NCBI GenBank assembly: GCA_030428585.1
Contig: JAUIDL010000007.1
Location: forward strand, 1-19,017
Reading direction: 5' to 3'
Length of the DNA: 19,017 nt
Source: a bacterium
GTDB taxonomy: Bacteria > Patescibacteriota > Saccharimonadia > Saccharimonadales > Saccharimonadaceae
The notes under the pieces are model-generated. The model was not told the DNA's origin. It ran no database searches and saw nothing but the letters and a program-made list of their open reading frames with translations. The position numbers and the translations under genes are program-made. How positions within the stretch are numbered: the first letter of the stretch is position 1; every line of letters begins with the position of its first letter. Shown piece by piece: positions 1 to 6,645 of this stretch.

Positions 1-493
1 CAACGTCGCCCGTGCCGTTGGCGTAGCCGTTAGCCGTCGCGCTCCCGGCAATTGTGGTGATACTTGCGCCGCATGTTCCTTCTTCTGTCACTCCGATGTT
101 TGACCTGTACGCGAATGAGCTATCGGTAGTCGGGTTGCTGACAGAGAGGCAGTATCCATAAGGCTTCAGCTCGTACGAGAGAGCGTTGCCGCCGCTGGAC
201 CTCAAACCTTGACCGCTGTTGGCAGAGGCGGCGTTGATTGGATAGCCGCCACCATTCAGATTGTCGAGCTCGATCACGGTAGCAGTCTGCTTCAAGTCAG
301 ACTTCATCGATGCCTCGATAGCTCGACCAGCGATGCCGTTGAACGCGACGATCGTGATCGCCGCAAGAATCGCGATGACGACGATGATGATGAGGAGTTC
401 GACGATGGTGAAGCCGTCGCGGCGGACGGAGTACTGCTCTTGTCGAGAGTGCGTGGCGATGTCAGGGTTGGTATCGATCGGATCGAGCGCCAT
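1..493 (-). CDS. Type IV pilin-like prepilin (partial, C-terminus beyond left edge)
   Basis: This reading frame on the minus strand starts at the ATG at 493-491 and stays open to the window edge, giving 164 visible codons. An in-frame stop lies a few codons upstream, so the start is well bounded. After a 27-residue polar leader come Gly27 and then FTIVELL, with Glu at +5 of the predicted mature protein, followed by about 20 hydrophobic residues (LIIIVVIAILAAITIV). This is the classic class III signal cut and methylated by prepilin peptidase. The rest is a soluble head with two Cys (in YGYC and GTC motifs) that may form the usual pilin C-terminal disulfide. In the family such proteins polymerise into type IV pili or pseudopili at the cell envelope, for adhesion, twitching or DNA uptake. 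Whether this is a major or minor pilin cannot be told. No Shine-Dalgarno is visible and the predicted 5' UTR is about 5 nt. Confidence 0.88.
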   Translation of the reverse strand, partial: MALDPIDTNPDIATHSRQEQYSVRRDGFTIVELLIIIVVIAILAAITIVAFNGIAGRAIEASMKSDLKQTATVIELDNLNGGGYPINAASANSGQGLRSSGGNALSYELKPYGYCLSVSNPTTDSSFAYRSNIGVTEEGTCGASITTIAGSATANGYANGTGDV

Positions 494-504
494 AACTGCC
501 CATG

Positions 505-533
505 ACTATGAACCATGAGCATGATCTTGTAAA
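505..533 (-). promoter_or_regulatory. Sigma-70-type promoter of the pilin gene
   Basis: Reading the minus strand, TTTACA (533-528) is followed by a 17-bp spacer and CATAGT (510-505). The predicted start of transcription is about position 498, only some 5 nt before the pilin ATG. The assignment rests on hexamer match and spacing alone. Confidence 0.5.
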
Positions 534-728
534 CACCAGTTCTGACGTAGCTTTTACAACAGATGCGAACGGAATATTGACGTCCACCCGTGAGCGTCCA
601 TAATCGGCCTCGCTCCTCGTCGGCGTGCGGCGTAGATGATTCCACCCGGGGATCGTCCGTCGCTTCCAATGAGGAGGCGCACCAAATGATTGTAGGATGA
701 TTGCCTTTAGGTGATTAGTTTAATTTTA
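534..728. other. Gene-poor spacer between the pilin promoter and the orphan gene promoter
   Basis: With its flanks, the gap between the pilin start (493) and the next gene (829) exceeds 300 bases. I find no convincing gene in this part. The plus strand has GAGGAGG (671-677) eight bases before an ATG (686), but that frame stops after four codons, so it may be a remnant. A frame on the minus strand crosses the region (669-304) but overlaps the pilin out of frame and has a low-complexity Ser/Arg composition, so I regard it as a shadow. Confidence 0.5.
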
Positions 729-757
729 TTTACAGAAACATATATTCATTCTATAAT
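729..757 (+). promoter_or_regulatory. Sigma-70-type promoter of the 829 orphan gene
   Basis: TTTACA (729-734), a 17-bp spacer and a perfect TATAAT (752-757). Predicted transcription start is about 764, leaving a leader of some 65 nt that ends in a strong Shine-Dalgarno, AAGGAAGG (815-822). Confidence 0.75.
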
Positions 758-828
758 TAGTCGACTGCTACGGAGCAATCCAGAATCATGCAGCCCCGCT
801 GTTTGACACAACAAAAGGAAGGACCGTG

Positions 829-1224
829 ATGGTTCACAAGACCAGCGTGCCCAGAGTGGGGTACAAGGCGACATACAGTCCCAAAGCGCTTGCGACAGCG
901 TCGCGACCGATTGATGGACGTTCAGTACATCTTCGATTGGTCCGTCTGCGTGAGGAGCTGAAGTCAGAGAGGTTTTCGATTCACAACTTCGAGGTACAGG
1001 TGTTCAAAGGTGAACAGGGTGGCTCGAATCAGTACGGCTTCTCGATTGACTTCACGTTCGACGCCAGTGACTATGAGCAAGAAGAGCTGTTCGCTCACCT
1101 ATACGCCATCATCTCCAAGGTCGCCGAGTATTACTCGGCTGATATCGAGGTGGCTGGCGATCCCGAGCTTCGCACAGTGACAACATGTCACGACTTCATC
1201 CCTCGCGCGCAGCGGCGCTCATAG
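829..1224 (+). CDS. Orphan protein of unknown function, 131 aa
   Basis: I do not recognise this protein. The frame can start at GTG 826 or ATG 829; AAGGAAGG at 815-822 lies 6 nt before the ATG and only 3 nt before the GTG, so 829 is preferred. The first 35 residues are basic and probably flexible. Residues from about 36 to 115 look like a compact mixed alpha/beta domain: an Arg-rich helix, a strand with VQVF, a GG turn, a strand with FSIDFTF, an acidic helix (ASDYEQEELFAHLYAIISKV) and a strand. No signal peptide or membrane segment is visible. It has its own promoter and terminator, so it is monocistronic. Codon use (GAG, GCG, CGA, CTG) differs from the GAA/CGT/CCA style of the housekeeping genes nearby, which suggests weak expression adaptation or a different origin. 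Confidence 0.8.
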   Translation: MVHKTSVPRVGYKATYSPKALATASRPIDGRSVHLRLVRLREELKSERFSIHNFEVQVFKGEQGGSNQYGFSIDFTFDASDYEQEELFAHLYAIISKVAEYYSADIEVAGDPELRTVTTCHDFIPRAQRRS

Positions 1225-1233
1225 TCCGCACCC

Positions 1234-1282
1234 AAGAGATCCCGACATTGTCGGTTGTATCACTTCGGTGTCGGGCTCTCTT
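1234..1282 (+). terminator. Hairpin terminator of the 829 gene
   Basis: AAGAGA-t-CCCGACA (1234-1247) pairs with TGTCGGG-c-TCTCTT (1269-1282): 13 bp with one internal mismatch around a 21-nt loop. The following tract TAATTT is only partly T-rich. The loop begins with TTGTCGG, which could pair with the left arm instead, giving an alternative shorter hairpin at 1242-1254. Confidence 0.65.
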
Positions 1283-1286
1283 AATT

Positions 1287-1295
1287 TGCTATAGT
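1287..1295 (+). promoter_or_regulatory. Extended -10 promoter, leaderless start of the SpoU methyltransferase gene
   Basis: TGC-TATAGT (1287-1295) is an extended -10 element. Its hexamer ends 6 nt before the ATG at 1302, so the predicted transcript starts on that ATG. No clear -35 is seen, which is usual for TGn-extended promoters. Confidence 0.6.
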
Positions 1296-1301
1296 ATGCA
1301 C

Positions 1302-1901
1302 ATGAATACTCGAATAGGTATTGGGCCACACCCAAAGCCTTGGCCAACTGATGAGCGATATGACCCTGAGCTTCTTGAAAAAGGGGATGCACGTAATGTT
1401 ATCGATAAATATCGTTATTGGACAGAGTCGGCGATAATCGATAATTTGGACGCAAATGGTTCATCGCTTGAAATTGCTATCGAAAATCTCGAACGTGATT
1501 TTAATATGGGCACGATTGTCCGTAACGCCAACGCTTTTGGTGTGCGGCATATCCACGTTATTGGTCGCCGGCAGTGGAATAAACGCGGCGCAATGAAAAC
1601 CGATACCTATCTTCACATACATTATTATCCTGACGCTTCGTCGTTTATAGCTGCGATGAAGCGACAGAGAAAACAGGTGATCGCCGTCGATATTGTCGAC
1701 GATGCGGTGCCGCTTGAACAGATTACAATGTCTCATCAGGCGGTTCTGGTGTTTGGCCAAGAAGGCCCAGGGCTGAGCCACGAGATGCTCAGTGCGGCAG
1801 ATGCGGTTGGGATGGTTTCACAGCGTGGCTCGACTCGATCAATGAATGTTGGTGTGGCAGCAGGTATAGCCATGTATATATGGACATCACAACCCCGTTG
1901 A
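1302..1901 (+). CDS. SpoU/TrmH-family RNA 2'-O-methyltransferase
   Basis: A 199-aa protein with the three motifs of SPOUT (SpoU/TrmH) ribose methyltransferases, which use S-adenosylmethionine to methylate the 2'-OH of tRNA or rRNA: motif 1 NMGTIVRNANAFG (68-80, with the conserved Asn and Arg), motif 2 FGQEGPGLS (151-159) and motif 3 STRSMNVGVAAGIAMY (177-192), which builds the deep trefoil knot that binds the cofactor. The RNA target cannot be fixed from the sequence; TrmH-like (tRNA Gm18), TrmL-like or rRNA enzymes are all possible. The frame is open upstream to 1185, but that would overlap the 829 gene and its terminator. ATG 1296 abuts the -10 box, whereas ATG 1302 sits at the predicted transcription start, so I choose 1302. 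There is no Shine-Dalgarno. Codon use is AT-richer than in the neighbouring orphan gene. Confidence 0.88.
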   Translation: MNTRIGIGPHPKPWPTDERYDPELLEKGDARNVIDKYRYWTESAIIDNLDANGSSLEIAIENLERDFNMGTIVRNANAFGVRHIHVIGRRQWNKRGAMKTDTYLHIHYYPDASSFIAAMKRQRKQVIAVDIVDDAVPLEQITMSHQAVLVFGQEGPGLSHEMLSAADAVGMVSQRGSTRSMNVGVAAGIAMYIWTSQPR

Positions 1902-1926
1902 CCCACTATATGTAGCGTGTCATAAT
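1898..1926 (+). promoter_or_regulatory. Promoter of the 1933 gene (leaderless)
   Basis: TTGACC (1898-1903) overlaps the TGA stop of the methyltransferase gene. A 17-bp spacer ends in TGT, followed by CATAAT (1921-1926). Six bases separate this -10 from ATG 1933, so transcription should begin on the start codon. Confidence 0.75.
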
Positions 1927-1932
1927 AGAAAT

Positions 1933-2541
1933 ATGATTAACCCTGAGAATCACCCATCACTGGTTCCTGCTACCTCCTATAGACAGGAGTTCACTCCTAG
2001 TGGAGGACTACTCAATCACCTACGCGCAACGCTAGTTCCAGAGGCGGATAAGACCAAATTGATTATTCTGTCGTCTCGTCAGGCGATTGTGCCCAATTCA
2101 CACGTGAATACACACCTGGTGCAAAGTCGTGTGGAAGATGTTCGGTCGATGACTCGTAACTTCGATACGCCACTGTATCCGACTGGAGAGTTTACTATCA
2201 CGCCTATTTCTGAGGGACGACGCGCAAAGATATCCTTCCAGCTCGCTCAGCAAGCAGAAATGAATAGACTGGCTGATTTTATGGGAAAGATTTCAAATAT
2301 TCCACCAGTGTCAGAAGACGAGGACGTTAACCCATACTTTGTGGTCAATAAGAGCATTCTGGGAGATTCACGACGCATTGATGATGCTCGAGAAAAATTT
2401 ATGGACGAGGCACACGATCCTAAGCGTATTCATTTCCTTCGTCTTACTCCTTTCCAACTCAGAACAGAGGCGCTGATGTTGAAGACTCGCCAACCTTCGC
2501 CTGTCAGTCACGCTGAAGATCCATTTCGCCGTGCATCGTAG
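1933..2541 (+). CDS. Protein of unknown function, 202 aa
   Basis: I do not recognise this family. It appears to be a soluble cytoplasmic protein with no signal peptide or membrane helices. Visible segments are a short hydrophobic strand (TKLIILSS, about 41-48), a central region with a likely strand (GEFTITPI) followed by strand/helix (AKISFQLAQQAEMNRLADFMGKI, about 98-120), an acidic linker (SEDEDVNP) and a basic C-terminal third. The ATG at 1933 is the first in the frame and sits exactly at the predicted transcription start. No Shine-Dalgarno is present. The gene lies 33 nt before hisS, in the same direction and with no terminator between, so the two are probably co-transcribed. That association is the only functional hint. 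Confidence 0.8.
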   Translation: MINPENHPSLVPATSYRQEFTPSGGLLNHLRATLVPEADKTKLIILSSRQAIVPNSHVNTHLVQSRVEDVRSMTRNFDTPLYPTGEFTITPISEGRRAKISFQLAQQAEMNRLADFMGKISNIPPVSEDEDVNPYFVVNKSILGDSRRIDDAREKFMDEAHDPKRIHFLRLTPFQLRTEALMLKTRQPSPVSHAEDPFRRAS

Positions 2542-2574
2542 CGCCTTGCTGGTCGTCTCGAAAAATGAGAGAAT

Positions 2575-3870
2575 ATGACCAGTATGACGACACTTTCTTC
2601 AAAACCTTATAAAGGGACGCGGGATTATTATCCGGCTGACAAACACGCACAGAACTATATTTTTAATGCTTGGCGTCGCGTCGTCGAACGCTATGGCTAC
2701 GAAGAATACGGCGCGCCAATGCTCGAACCGCTAGATGTCTACGCAGCCAAAAGCGGTCAAGAACTTGTTAATGATCAGACATATACTTTTACGGATCGTG
2801 GTGGTCGGGTTGTGGCGATTCGCCCTGAAATGACTCCTAGTGTCAGTCGAATGATTGCAGCCAAGCGTCAAGAATTGTCGTATCCGGCTCGTTGGTACTC
2901 GATCGCCAATTTTATGCGCTATGAACGGCCACAGCGCGGGCGCGAGCGTGAATTCTGGCAACTGAACATCGACATATTTGGTGCTGATAGCACCGAAGCC
3001 GATATTGAGGTTATCACGATTGCTGACGCTATTTTGAAAGAACTGGGTGGGAAAGACGGCGATTATGTCATCCGCGTTAATAGCCGACCCTTCATTCACT
3101 ACATGATGTCGCAATTCTTAGGTCTTGATGAAGTTCAGGGGCAGCAGATGGTGAAACTGTTTGATCGTCGACACAAAATGACCGAAACGGACTTTGCGGA
3201 ACAGGCCGGATTAATTTTAGGTGAGGCAAGTGATGATCGACTCGCGACAATCAAGGGTTTACTTGATGCGACGACACTCGACCAGCTTCCTGAAGACCTG
3301 CGTGATTCTGAGTCTTTGGATGATTTACGCGTCATTATGCAGAAGTTAGGTGATGCCGGAGTGACGTCCTTGCAATTCGATCCAACATTGATGCGCGGGC
3401 TTGATTACTACACTGGTACGGTTTTTGAAGTCTTTGATACACACCCCGACAACAATCGATCCTTGTTCGGGGGAGGCCGTTACGATGGTCTGGTTGGGCT
3501 GTTTGGCGCTGAACCAATTTCTGCCGTCGGCATGGCGCCTGGTAATTCGATGATCGAAAACTTTTTGGCGGTTCGTGGGCTGATTCCTGAATATATACCA
3601 CGCATTGCCGCGGCAATTCTGGTGATCGATGAGGCGTATGACCAAGCGCGAACGTTAGCTAGTCAATTACGGCAAAAAGGCGTGAATATCAGTGTTGATA
3701 TTGGCGGAAAAAAGCTGGATAAGCAAATCAAAAATGCTGATAAACAGCACCTAGACTGTGTCATTTTTGTCGGTCCGGACGATACGACCGACTTTTCGCT
3801 GAAAGACTTGTCAACTGGTCAGGAAGAGCGATTAACTCCTGAGCAGCTGGCCGAGCGGCTTGCGTCCTGA
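2575..3870 (+). CDS. hisS: Histidyl-tRNA synthetase
   Basis: This 431-aa class II aminoacyl-tRNA synthetase charges tRNA-His with histidine at the cost of ATP. The family signatures are in order: GTRDYYP (14-20) at the N-terminus, the RPEMTP loop (83-88), motif 2 around RYERPQRGREREFWQ (115-129), the histidine-binding HisA segment RGLDYYTGTVFE (274-285), motif 3 with GGGRYDGLVGLFG (299-311), and a C-terminal alpha/beta anticodon-binding domain from about residue 340. Length is normal for bacterial HisRS. ATG 2575 is used here; ATG 2584 is a possible alternative, and neither has a good Shine-Dalgarno or a clearly placed -10. It probably depends on the promoter at 1898-1926. The stop is TGA, which shows that TGA is read as stop in this genome. 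Confidence 0.97.
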   Translation: MTSMTTLSSKPYKGTRDYYPADKHAQNYIFNAWRRVVERYGYEEYGAPMLEPLDVYAAKSGQELVNDQTYTFTDRGGRVVAIRPEMTPSVSRMIAAKRQELSYPARWYSIANFMRYERPQRGREREFWQLNIDIFGADSTEADIEVITIADAILKELGGKDGDYVIRVNSRPFIHYMMSQFLGLDEVQGQQMVKLFDRRHKMTETDFAEQAGLILGEASDDRLATIKGLLDATTLDQLPEDLRDSESLDDLRVIMQKLGDAGVTSLQFDPTLMRGLDYYTGTVFEVFDTHPDNNRSLFGGGRYDGLVGLFGAEPISAVGMAPGNSMIENFLAVRGLIPEYIPRIAAAILVIDEAYDQARTLASQLRQKGVNISVDIGGKKLDKQIKNADKQHLDCVIFVGPDDTTDFSLKDLSTGQEERLTPEQLAERLAS

Positions 3871-3888
3871 CTCTACCTCTGTTATAGT
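3860..3888 (+). promoter_or_regulatory. Promoter of tig (near-leaderless)
   Basis: TTGCGT (3860-3865), a 17-bp spacer ending in the extension TGT, then TATAGT (3883-3888). Seven bases separate it from ATG 3896, so the transcript should start at or one base before the start codon. The -35 lies inside the end of hisS. Confidence 0.75.
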
Positions 3889-3895
3889 TAGCTAA

Positions 3896-5182
3896 ATGGA
3901 AAGTACCGTTAAGCAACTAGCAGAGACCAAGGTGCAACTGACAATCACACTCGGCGCAAAAGAACTCAAAGACGCCGAGCAAGTTGCCCTGACAAAATTA
4001 AGTAAAACCACGAAAGTACCTGGCTTCCGACAAGGCAAGGTGCCGGCCAGTGTCGCCGCAAAACACGTCAACCAACAGGAGCTTCAAGAGCAATTACTGG
4101 ATGATGCGATTAGTAAGGCCGTCGCTGAAAGTTTTATTGCCAATAAGATCCAGGCAATTGATCGACCAGCTGTTGAGGTCAAGAAATACGTCCCTAATGA
4201 ACAACTAGAATTTACCGCGGAGGTGGAAACGATGCCAGAGATTACCCTGGGAGACTACAAAAAACTAACCGCTAAGCCAGAAAAAGCCTCAGTATCCGCT
4301 AAAGATGTCGATGAAGTGATTGAACGCATGAGCGCAGGGTATGCTGAATCAGAAGAAATTACCGATCGTGCCGCCAAAGATGGTGACGACGTCGTGATTG
4401 ATTTCGTCGGTAAAAAAGATGATGTGCCGTTTGATGGTGGTGCTGGTAGTGATTACACGTTGTCACTAGGCGCTGGGCAATTCATTCCTGGATTCGAAGA
4501 AGGCATTGTTGGTCACAAGATTGGTGATGAATTCGACCTTGAACTAGAGTTCCCGAAAGAATATCACGCTGCTGACCTTGCTGGACAAAAAGTTGTCTTC
4601 TCGGTCAACCTAAAAAAGATTCTCGAAAAGAAGCTACCAAAAGTTGACGACGAATTTGCCAAGAAAACTGGCTCATTCCAAACCCTTGACGAGCTGAAAG
4701 CTGACATTAAAGCTGAATTAACGAAGCAAAAAGAGCAAGAAGCTGATAACAAGTATAAGGATGCGTTGTTATTGGAACTAATTCAAAAGAGTAAGGTCAG
4801 CGCTCCTGAAGTGATGGTCCAGGACCACATGCGCTCAATCGAACAAGATTTTGAACAGAACTTGATGTACCGTGGTATGACTGTTGACGCGTATGTCCAG
4901 GCACAAGGCTTTAAAGACGTAAATGAATGGCGTGAAAAAGAAGTCCGCCCAACTGCTGAAAATCGCGTGAAAGCTGGACTGGTCTTATCGAAAGTGACCG
5001 AAGCCGAGAATATGACGCTAACTGACACCGAAATTGACGAACACGTTGAAGTACACAAGAAGCAATACGCTAATAATCCGCAAGCGTTGGAGCAAATCAG
5101 TACACCAGAGGCACGTCGCGACATCGCTAACCACTACTTGACGGAAAAGACGATTGACCGTTTGGTTGAACTGAACAAGTAG
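3896..5182 (+). CDS. tig: Trigger factor, ribosome-associated chaperone/prolyl isomerase
   Basis: A 428-aa trigger factor of normal length. The N-terminal ribosome-binding domain carries the signature PGFRQGKVP (42-50), which docks on protein L23 at the exit tunnel. A FKBP-type peptidyl-prolyl isomerase domain follows at about 160-245 (GDDVVIDFVG, then LGAGQFIPGFEEGIVG and FPKEYHA). The Lys/Glu-rich helical C-terminal domain forms the arms that cradle nascent chains. The start codon is at the predicted transcription start, without a Shine-Dalgarno. It precedes clpP, as in many bacteria where tig, clpP and clpX cluster; no clpX is present here. The CIRCE palindrome just downstream, followed by TTTT, may also end this transcript. 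Confidence 0.96.
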   Translation: MESTVKQLAETKVQLTITLGAKELKDAEQVALTKLSKTTKVPGFRQGKVPASVAAKHVNQQELQEQLLDDAISKAVAESFIANKIQAIDRPAVEVKKYVPNEQLEFTAEVETMPEITLGDYKKLTAKPEKASVSAKDVDEVIERMSAGYAESEEITDRAAKDGDDVVIDFVGKKDDVPFDGGAGSDYTLSLGAGQFIPGFEEGIVGHKIGDEFDLELEFPKEYHAADLAGQKVVFSVNLKKILEKKLPKVDDEFAKKTGSFQTLDELKADIKAELTKQKEQEADNKYKDALLLELIQKSKVSAPEVMVQDHMRSIEQDFEQNLMYRGMTVDAYVQAQGFKDVNEWREKEVRPTAENRVKAGLVLSKVTEAENMTLTDTEIDEHVEVHKKQYANNPQALEQISTPEARRDIANHYLTEKTIDRLVELNK

Positions 5183-5199
5183 TTTGAAACAAGTATAAA

Positions 5200-5226
5200 T
5201 TAGCACTCCATTGCGCGGAGTGCTAA
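5200..5226 (+). promoter_or_regulatory. CIRCE operator (HrcA binding site) overlapping the clpP promoter
   Basis: TTAGCACTC (5200-5208), 9 bases, GAGTGCTAA (5218-5226): an exact match to the canonical CIRCE element. The dyad extends to AAATTAGCACTCC / GGAGTGCTAATTT (5197-5209 / 5217-5229). It covers the -35 hexamer and half of the spacer of the clpP promoter, the geometry expected for repression by HrcA at normal temperature and release on heat shock. Because the extended stem is followed by TTTT (5227-5230), it might also act as a terminator hairpin for tig. Confidence 0.93.
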
Positions 5227-5239
5227 TTTTGTATACAAT
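5211..5239 (+). promoter_or_regulatory. Promoter of clpP (leaderless)
   Basis: TTGCGC (5211-5216, inside the CIRCE spacer), a 17-bp spacer, then TACAAT (5234-5239). ATG 5246 follows after 6 bases and should itself be the first transcribed triplet. Confidence 0.72.
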
Positions 5240-5245
5240 AGATAT

Positions 5246-5842
5246 ATGAACAAGCCTTCGAACTATCTCGTCCCTACGGTCATCGAAAAGTCGTACGATG
5301 GCGAACGCGCCTTTGATATTTATTCGCGCCTCTTAAAAGAACGCATCATCTTCCTCGGTGAAGACGTCAATGAGCACACGGCAAACATCGTCGTTGCTCA
5401 GTTGTTGCACCTTGCTTACGATGATCCCGAAAAAGACATCAAGCTATACATAAATAGCCCAGGTGGCAGTGTTTATGACGGACTGGCTATCTATGACACT
5501 ATCCAGCACATTAAGCCAGACGTCCAGACAATTGGTATTGGGCTGCAAGCTAGTATGGGGGCTTTCTTGTTATCAAGCGGCACCAAAGGTAAGCGCTACG
5601 CGTTACCAAATAGTCGTATTATGATTCACCAACCATCGAGTGGGACTCAAGGCAAGATTACTGACCAAGAAATTACCCTCAAAGAAGGTATTTTCTTGAA
5701 ACAGCAACTGAACAAGATTCTTGCAAAAAACACCGGTCAAAAACTAGCAAAGATCGAAAAAGATGCCGATCGTGACTTTTGGATGAGTGCTGAAGAAGCC
5801 AAAGTATATGGGTTGATTGATGGCGTTATTGAAAAAGCCTAA
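5246..5842 (+). CDS. clpP: ClpP protease catalytic subunit
   Basis: A 198-aa S14-family serine protease. Fourteen subunits form the barrel that degrades proteins fed by Clp ATPases. The catalytic triad is visible: Ser103 in QASMGAF, His128 in MIHQP and Asp177 in DRDFWMS. The handle-helix residues after His128 ([11 protein letters not shown]) and the GG of the oxyanion strand SPGGSV (71-76) are present. Length matches the mature family, and a long propeptide is absent. The N-terminus shows the usual [14 protein letters not shown] segment for axial loops and ATPase docking. The gene is leaderless and lies under a perfect CIRCE element, so heat-shock control by HrcA is expected. No terminator follows; the next promoter overlaps its end. 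Confidence 0.97.
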   Translation: MNKPSNYLVPTVIEKSYDGERAFDIYSRLLKERIIFLGEDVNEHTANIVVAQLLHLAYDDPEKDIKLYINSPGGSVYDGLAIYDTIQHIKPDVQTIGIGLQASMGAFLLSSGTKGKRYALPNSRIMIHQPSSGTQGKITDQEITLKEGIFLKQQLNKILAKNTGQKLAKIEKDADRDFWMSAEEAKVYGLIDGVIEKA

Positions 5843-5856
5843 AAAAATGCTATAAT
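5829..5856 (+). promoter_or_regulatory. Promoter upstream of the 5955 membrane protein
   Basis: TTGAAA (5829-5834) within the last codons of clpP, a 16-bp spacer ending in TGC, then a perfect TATAAT (5851-5856), making an extended -10. Predicted start is about 5863, giving a 92-nt leader with two small ORFs. Confidence 0.75.
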
Positions 5857-5872
5857 ATCATCACTCCTTCCT

Positions 5873-5905
5873 ATGACATTAGTCTGGGTAAGAGCGATCT
5901 TTTGA
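5873..5905 (+). CDS. Possible leader peptide 1 (10 aa)
   Basis: A tiny frame, MTLVWVRAIF, begins about 10 nt after the predicted transcription start. Its TGA stop overlaps the ATG of the next mini-ORF (TGATG at 5903-5907). It has no Shine-Dalgarno but would lie close to the 5' end of the message. It is reported because of the chained overlaps; translation is unproven. Confidence 0.3.
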   Translation: MTLVWVRAIF

Positions 5906-5958
5906 TGTTCCGATTGCTCAGAAAGCTGAGCACAACAAGAAATGGACATGTGACATGA
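5905..5958 (+). CDS. Possible leader peptide 2 (17 aa)
   Basis: A frame of 17 codons starts at the ATG overlapping the stop of leader peptide 1 and ends at a TGA (5956-5958) overlapping the ATG of the membrane protein gene (ATGA at 5955-5958). It contains a perfect hairpin, GCTCAG-AAAG-CTGAGC (5916-5931). The peptide is basic and Thr/Arg-containing. Translation is unproven. Confidence 0.35.
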   Translation: MFRLLRKLSTTRNGHVT

Positions 5959-6521
5959 TTTTGCATGAAAAGAAGTGGCTAGACTATGCCGAACCTGTCC
6001 TTAAGGAATCCAAGAGGCAATTAGCCATCGTCATCGTACGTGCGCTTGTGTTCGTATTCATGAACACCTTCATTGGCTTCGCGTCGAGTATCGCTTTGAT
6101 GCTGATTCGATTCGCTAATTCTCCTCATCCAGTAGACGCAGCGATTGGTGTAATGTTCCAGTTCGCGGTTGCAAGTATTGCGACTGTGTGGTGGGCGGTT
6201 CCACTGTCGAGCCTCTTGCTATATGTTGCGAATAAATTGCACTTTGCGATATGGCTTGGTTACAGAGGTGTGTTCAAAGGCTCGTTGGTACTGACGGCAA
6301 TCTTTGTTGCACTCACCCTCATTCAGGTGAATAATGATTATTTGCTCAGTAATGATGGACCACTATCGATGACCAGCCTTACGCCGTATCTTGCTGAAAC
6401 ATGGTTTTTCTTTATTGGAGGCACACTTATCTATACGAGTGCTCTGTTGTGTCTTGTGGCGCTGAGCTTGTGGATCATCAATCCGGTTACATTTCGTATG
6501 AAATTACTTGGGGTGAAGTGA
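5955..6521 (+). CDS. Four-helix integral membrane protein of unknown function
   Basis: A 188-aa protein that I cannot assign to a family. A basic N-terminal stretch of about 22 residues precedes four likely membrane helices at about 30-53, 64-92, 109-126 and 150-175, with a polar loop (VNNDYLLSNDGPLSM) between helices 3 and 4 and a short basic C-terminal tail. No catalytic motif is evident. The ATG at 5955 has no Shine-Dalgarno, but it overlaps the stop codon of an upstream 17-codon frame, so initiation may be by translational coupling. The gene has its own promoter and a strong terminator, so it forms a single-gene unit between clpP and the PQ-loop gene. Confidence 0.82.
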   Translation: MILHEKKWLDYAEPVLKESKRQLAIVIVRALVFVFMNTFIGFASSIALMLIRFANSPHPVDAAIGVMFQFAVASIATVWWAVPLSSLLLYVANKLHFAIWLGYRGVFKGSLVLTAIFVALTLIQVNNDYLLSNDGPLSMTSLTPYLAETWFFFIGGTLIYTSALLCLVALSLWIINPVTFRMKLLGVK

Positions 6522-6566
6522 TTCCACCTGAAAAACGATAGAATCGGGTTAAGAGCATCATGGATA

Positions 6567-6625
6567 CCCCTACAAAAACGCAGCCGTCATTCTGGACGAA
6601 GCCGTTTTTGTAGGGGGTGTTTTAT
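6567..6625 (+). terminator. Strong rho-independent terminator
   Basis: CCCCTACAAAAACG (6567-6580) pairs perfectly over 14 bp with CGTTTTTGTAGGGG (6603-6616). An inner CGTC/GACG pairing lies in the loop, and TGTTTTATTTT follows. It ends the 5955 membrane protein transcript. Confidence 0.9.
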
Positions 6626-6632
6626 TTTCGAG

Positions 6633-6638
6633 TATAAT
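6633..6638 (+). promoter_or_regulatory. -10 element of the PQ-loop gene (near-leaderless)
   Basis: A perfect TATAAT at 6633-6638 lies 7 bases before ATG 6646. The best -35 candidate is TTGTAG (6608-6613), in the terminator stem with a long 19-bp spacer, so the -35 is uncertain. Confidence 0.55.
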
Positions 6639-6645
6639 ATTGATT

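Noticed and set aside
209..518. Plus-strand frames with an Asp-rich stretch
   Set aside because: They are antisense to the pilin transmembrane segment, without initiation signals.
304..669. Minus-strand frame of 121 aa with a serine-rich repeat
   Set aside because: It overlaps the pilin gene out of frame, and its serine run is the shifted reading of the pilin's hydrophobic helix codons.
1185..1301. N-terminal extension of the SpoU methyltransferase frame
   Set aside because: It would overlap the 829 gene and run through its terminator and the extended -10; family homology begins after 1302.
2546..2584. A private leaderless promoter for hisS
   Set aside because: TTGCTG is present but no acceptable -10 is at the right distance from ATG 2575 or 2584.
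5886..5902. GGTAAGAG in the 5955 leader as a third copy of the rpoB/rpsL leader element
   Set aside because: Only the first six bases agree; CAAAGAC and CTTTC are missing in the right order, so chance is sufficient.
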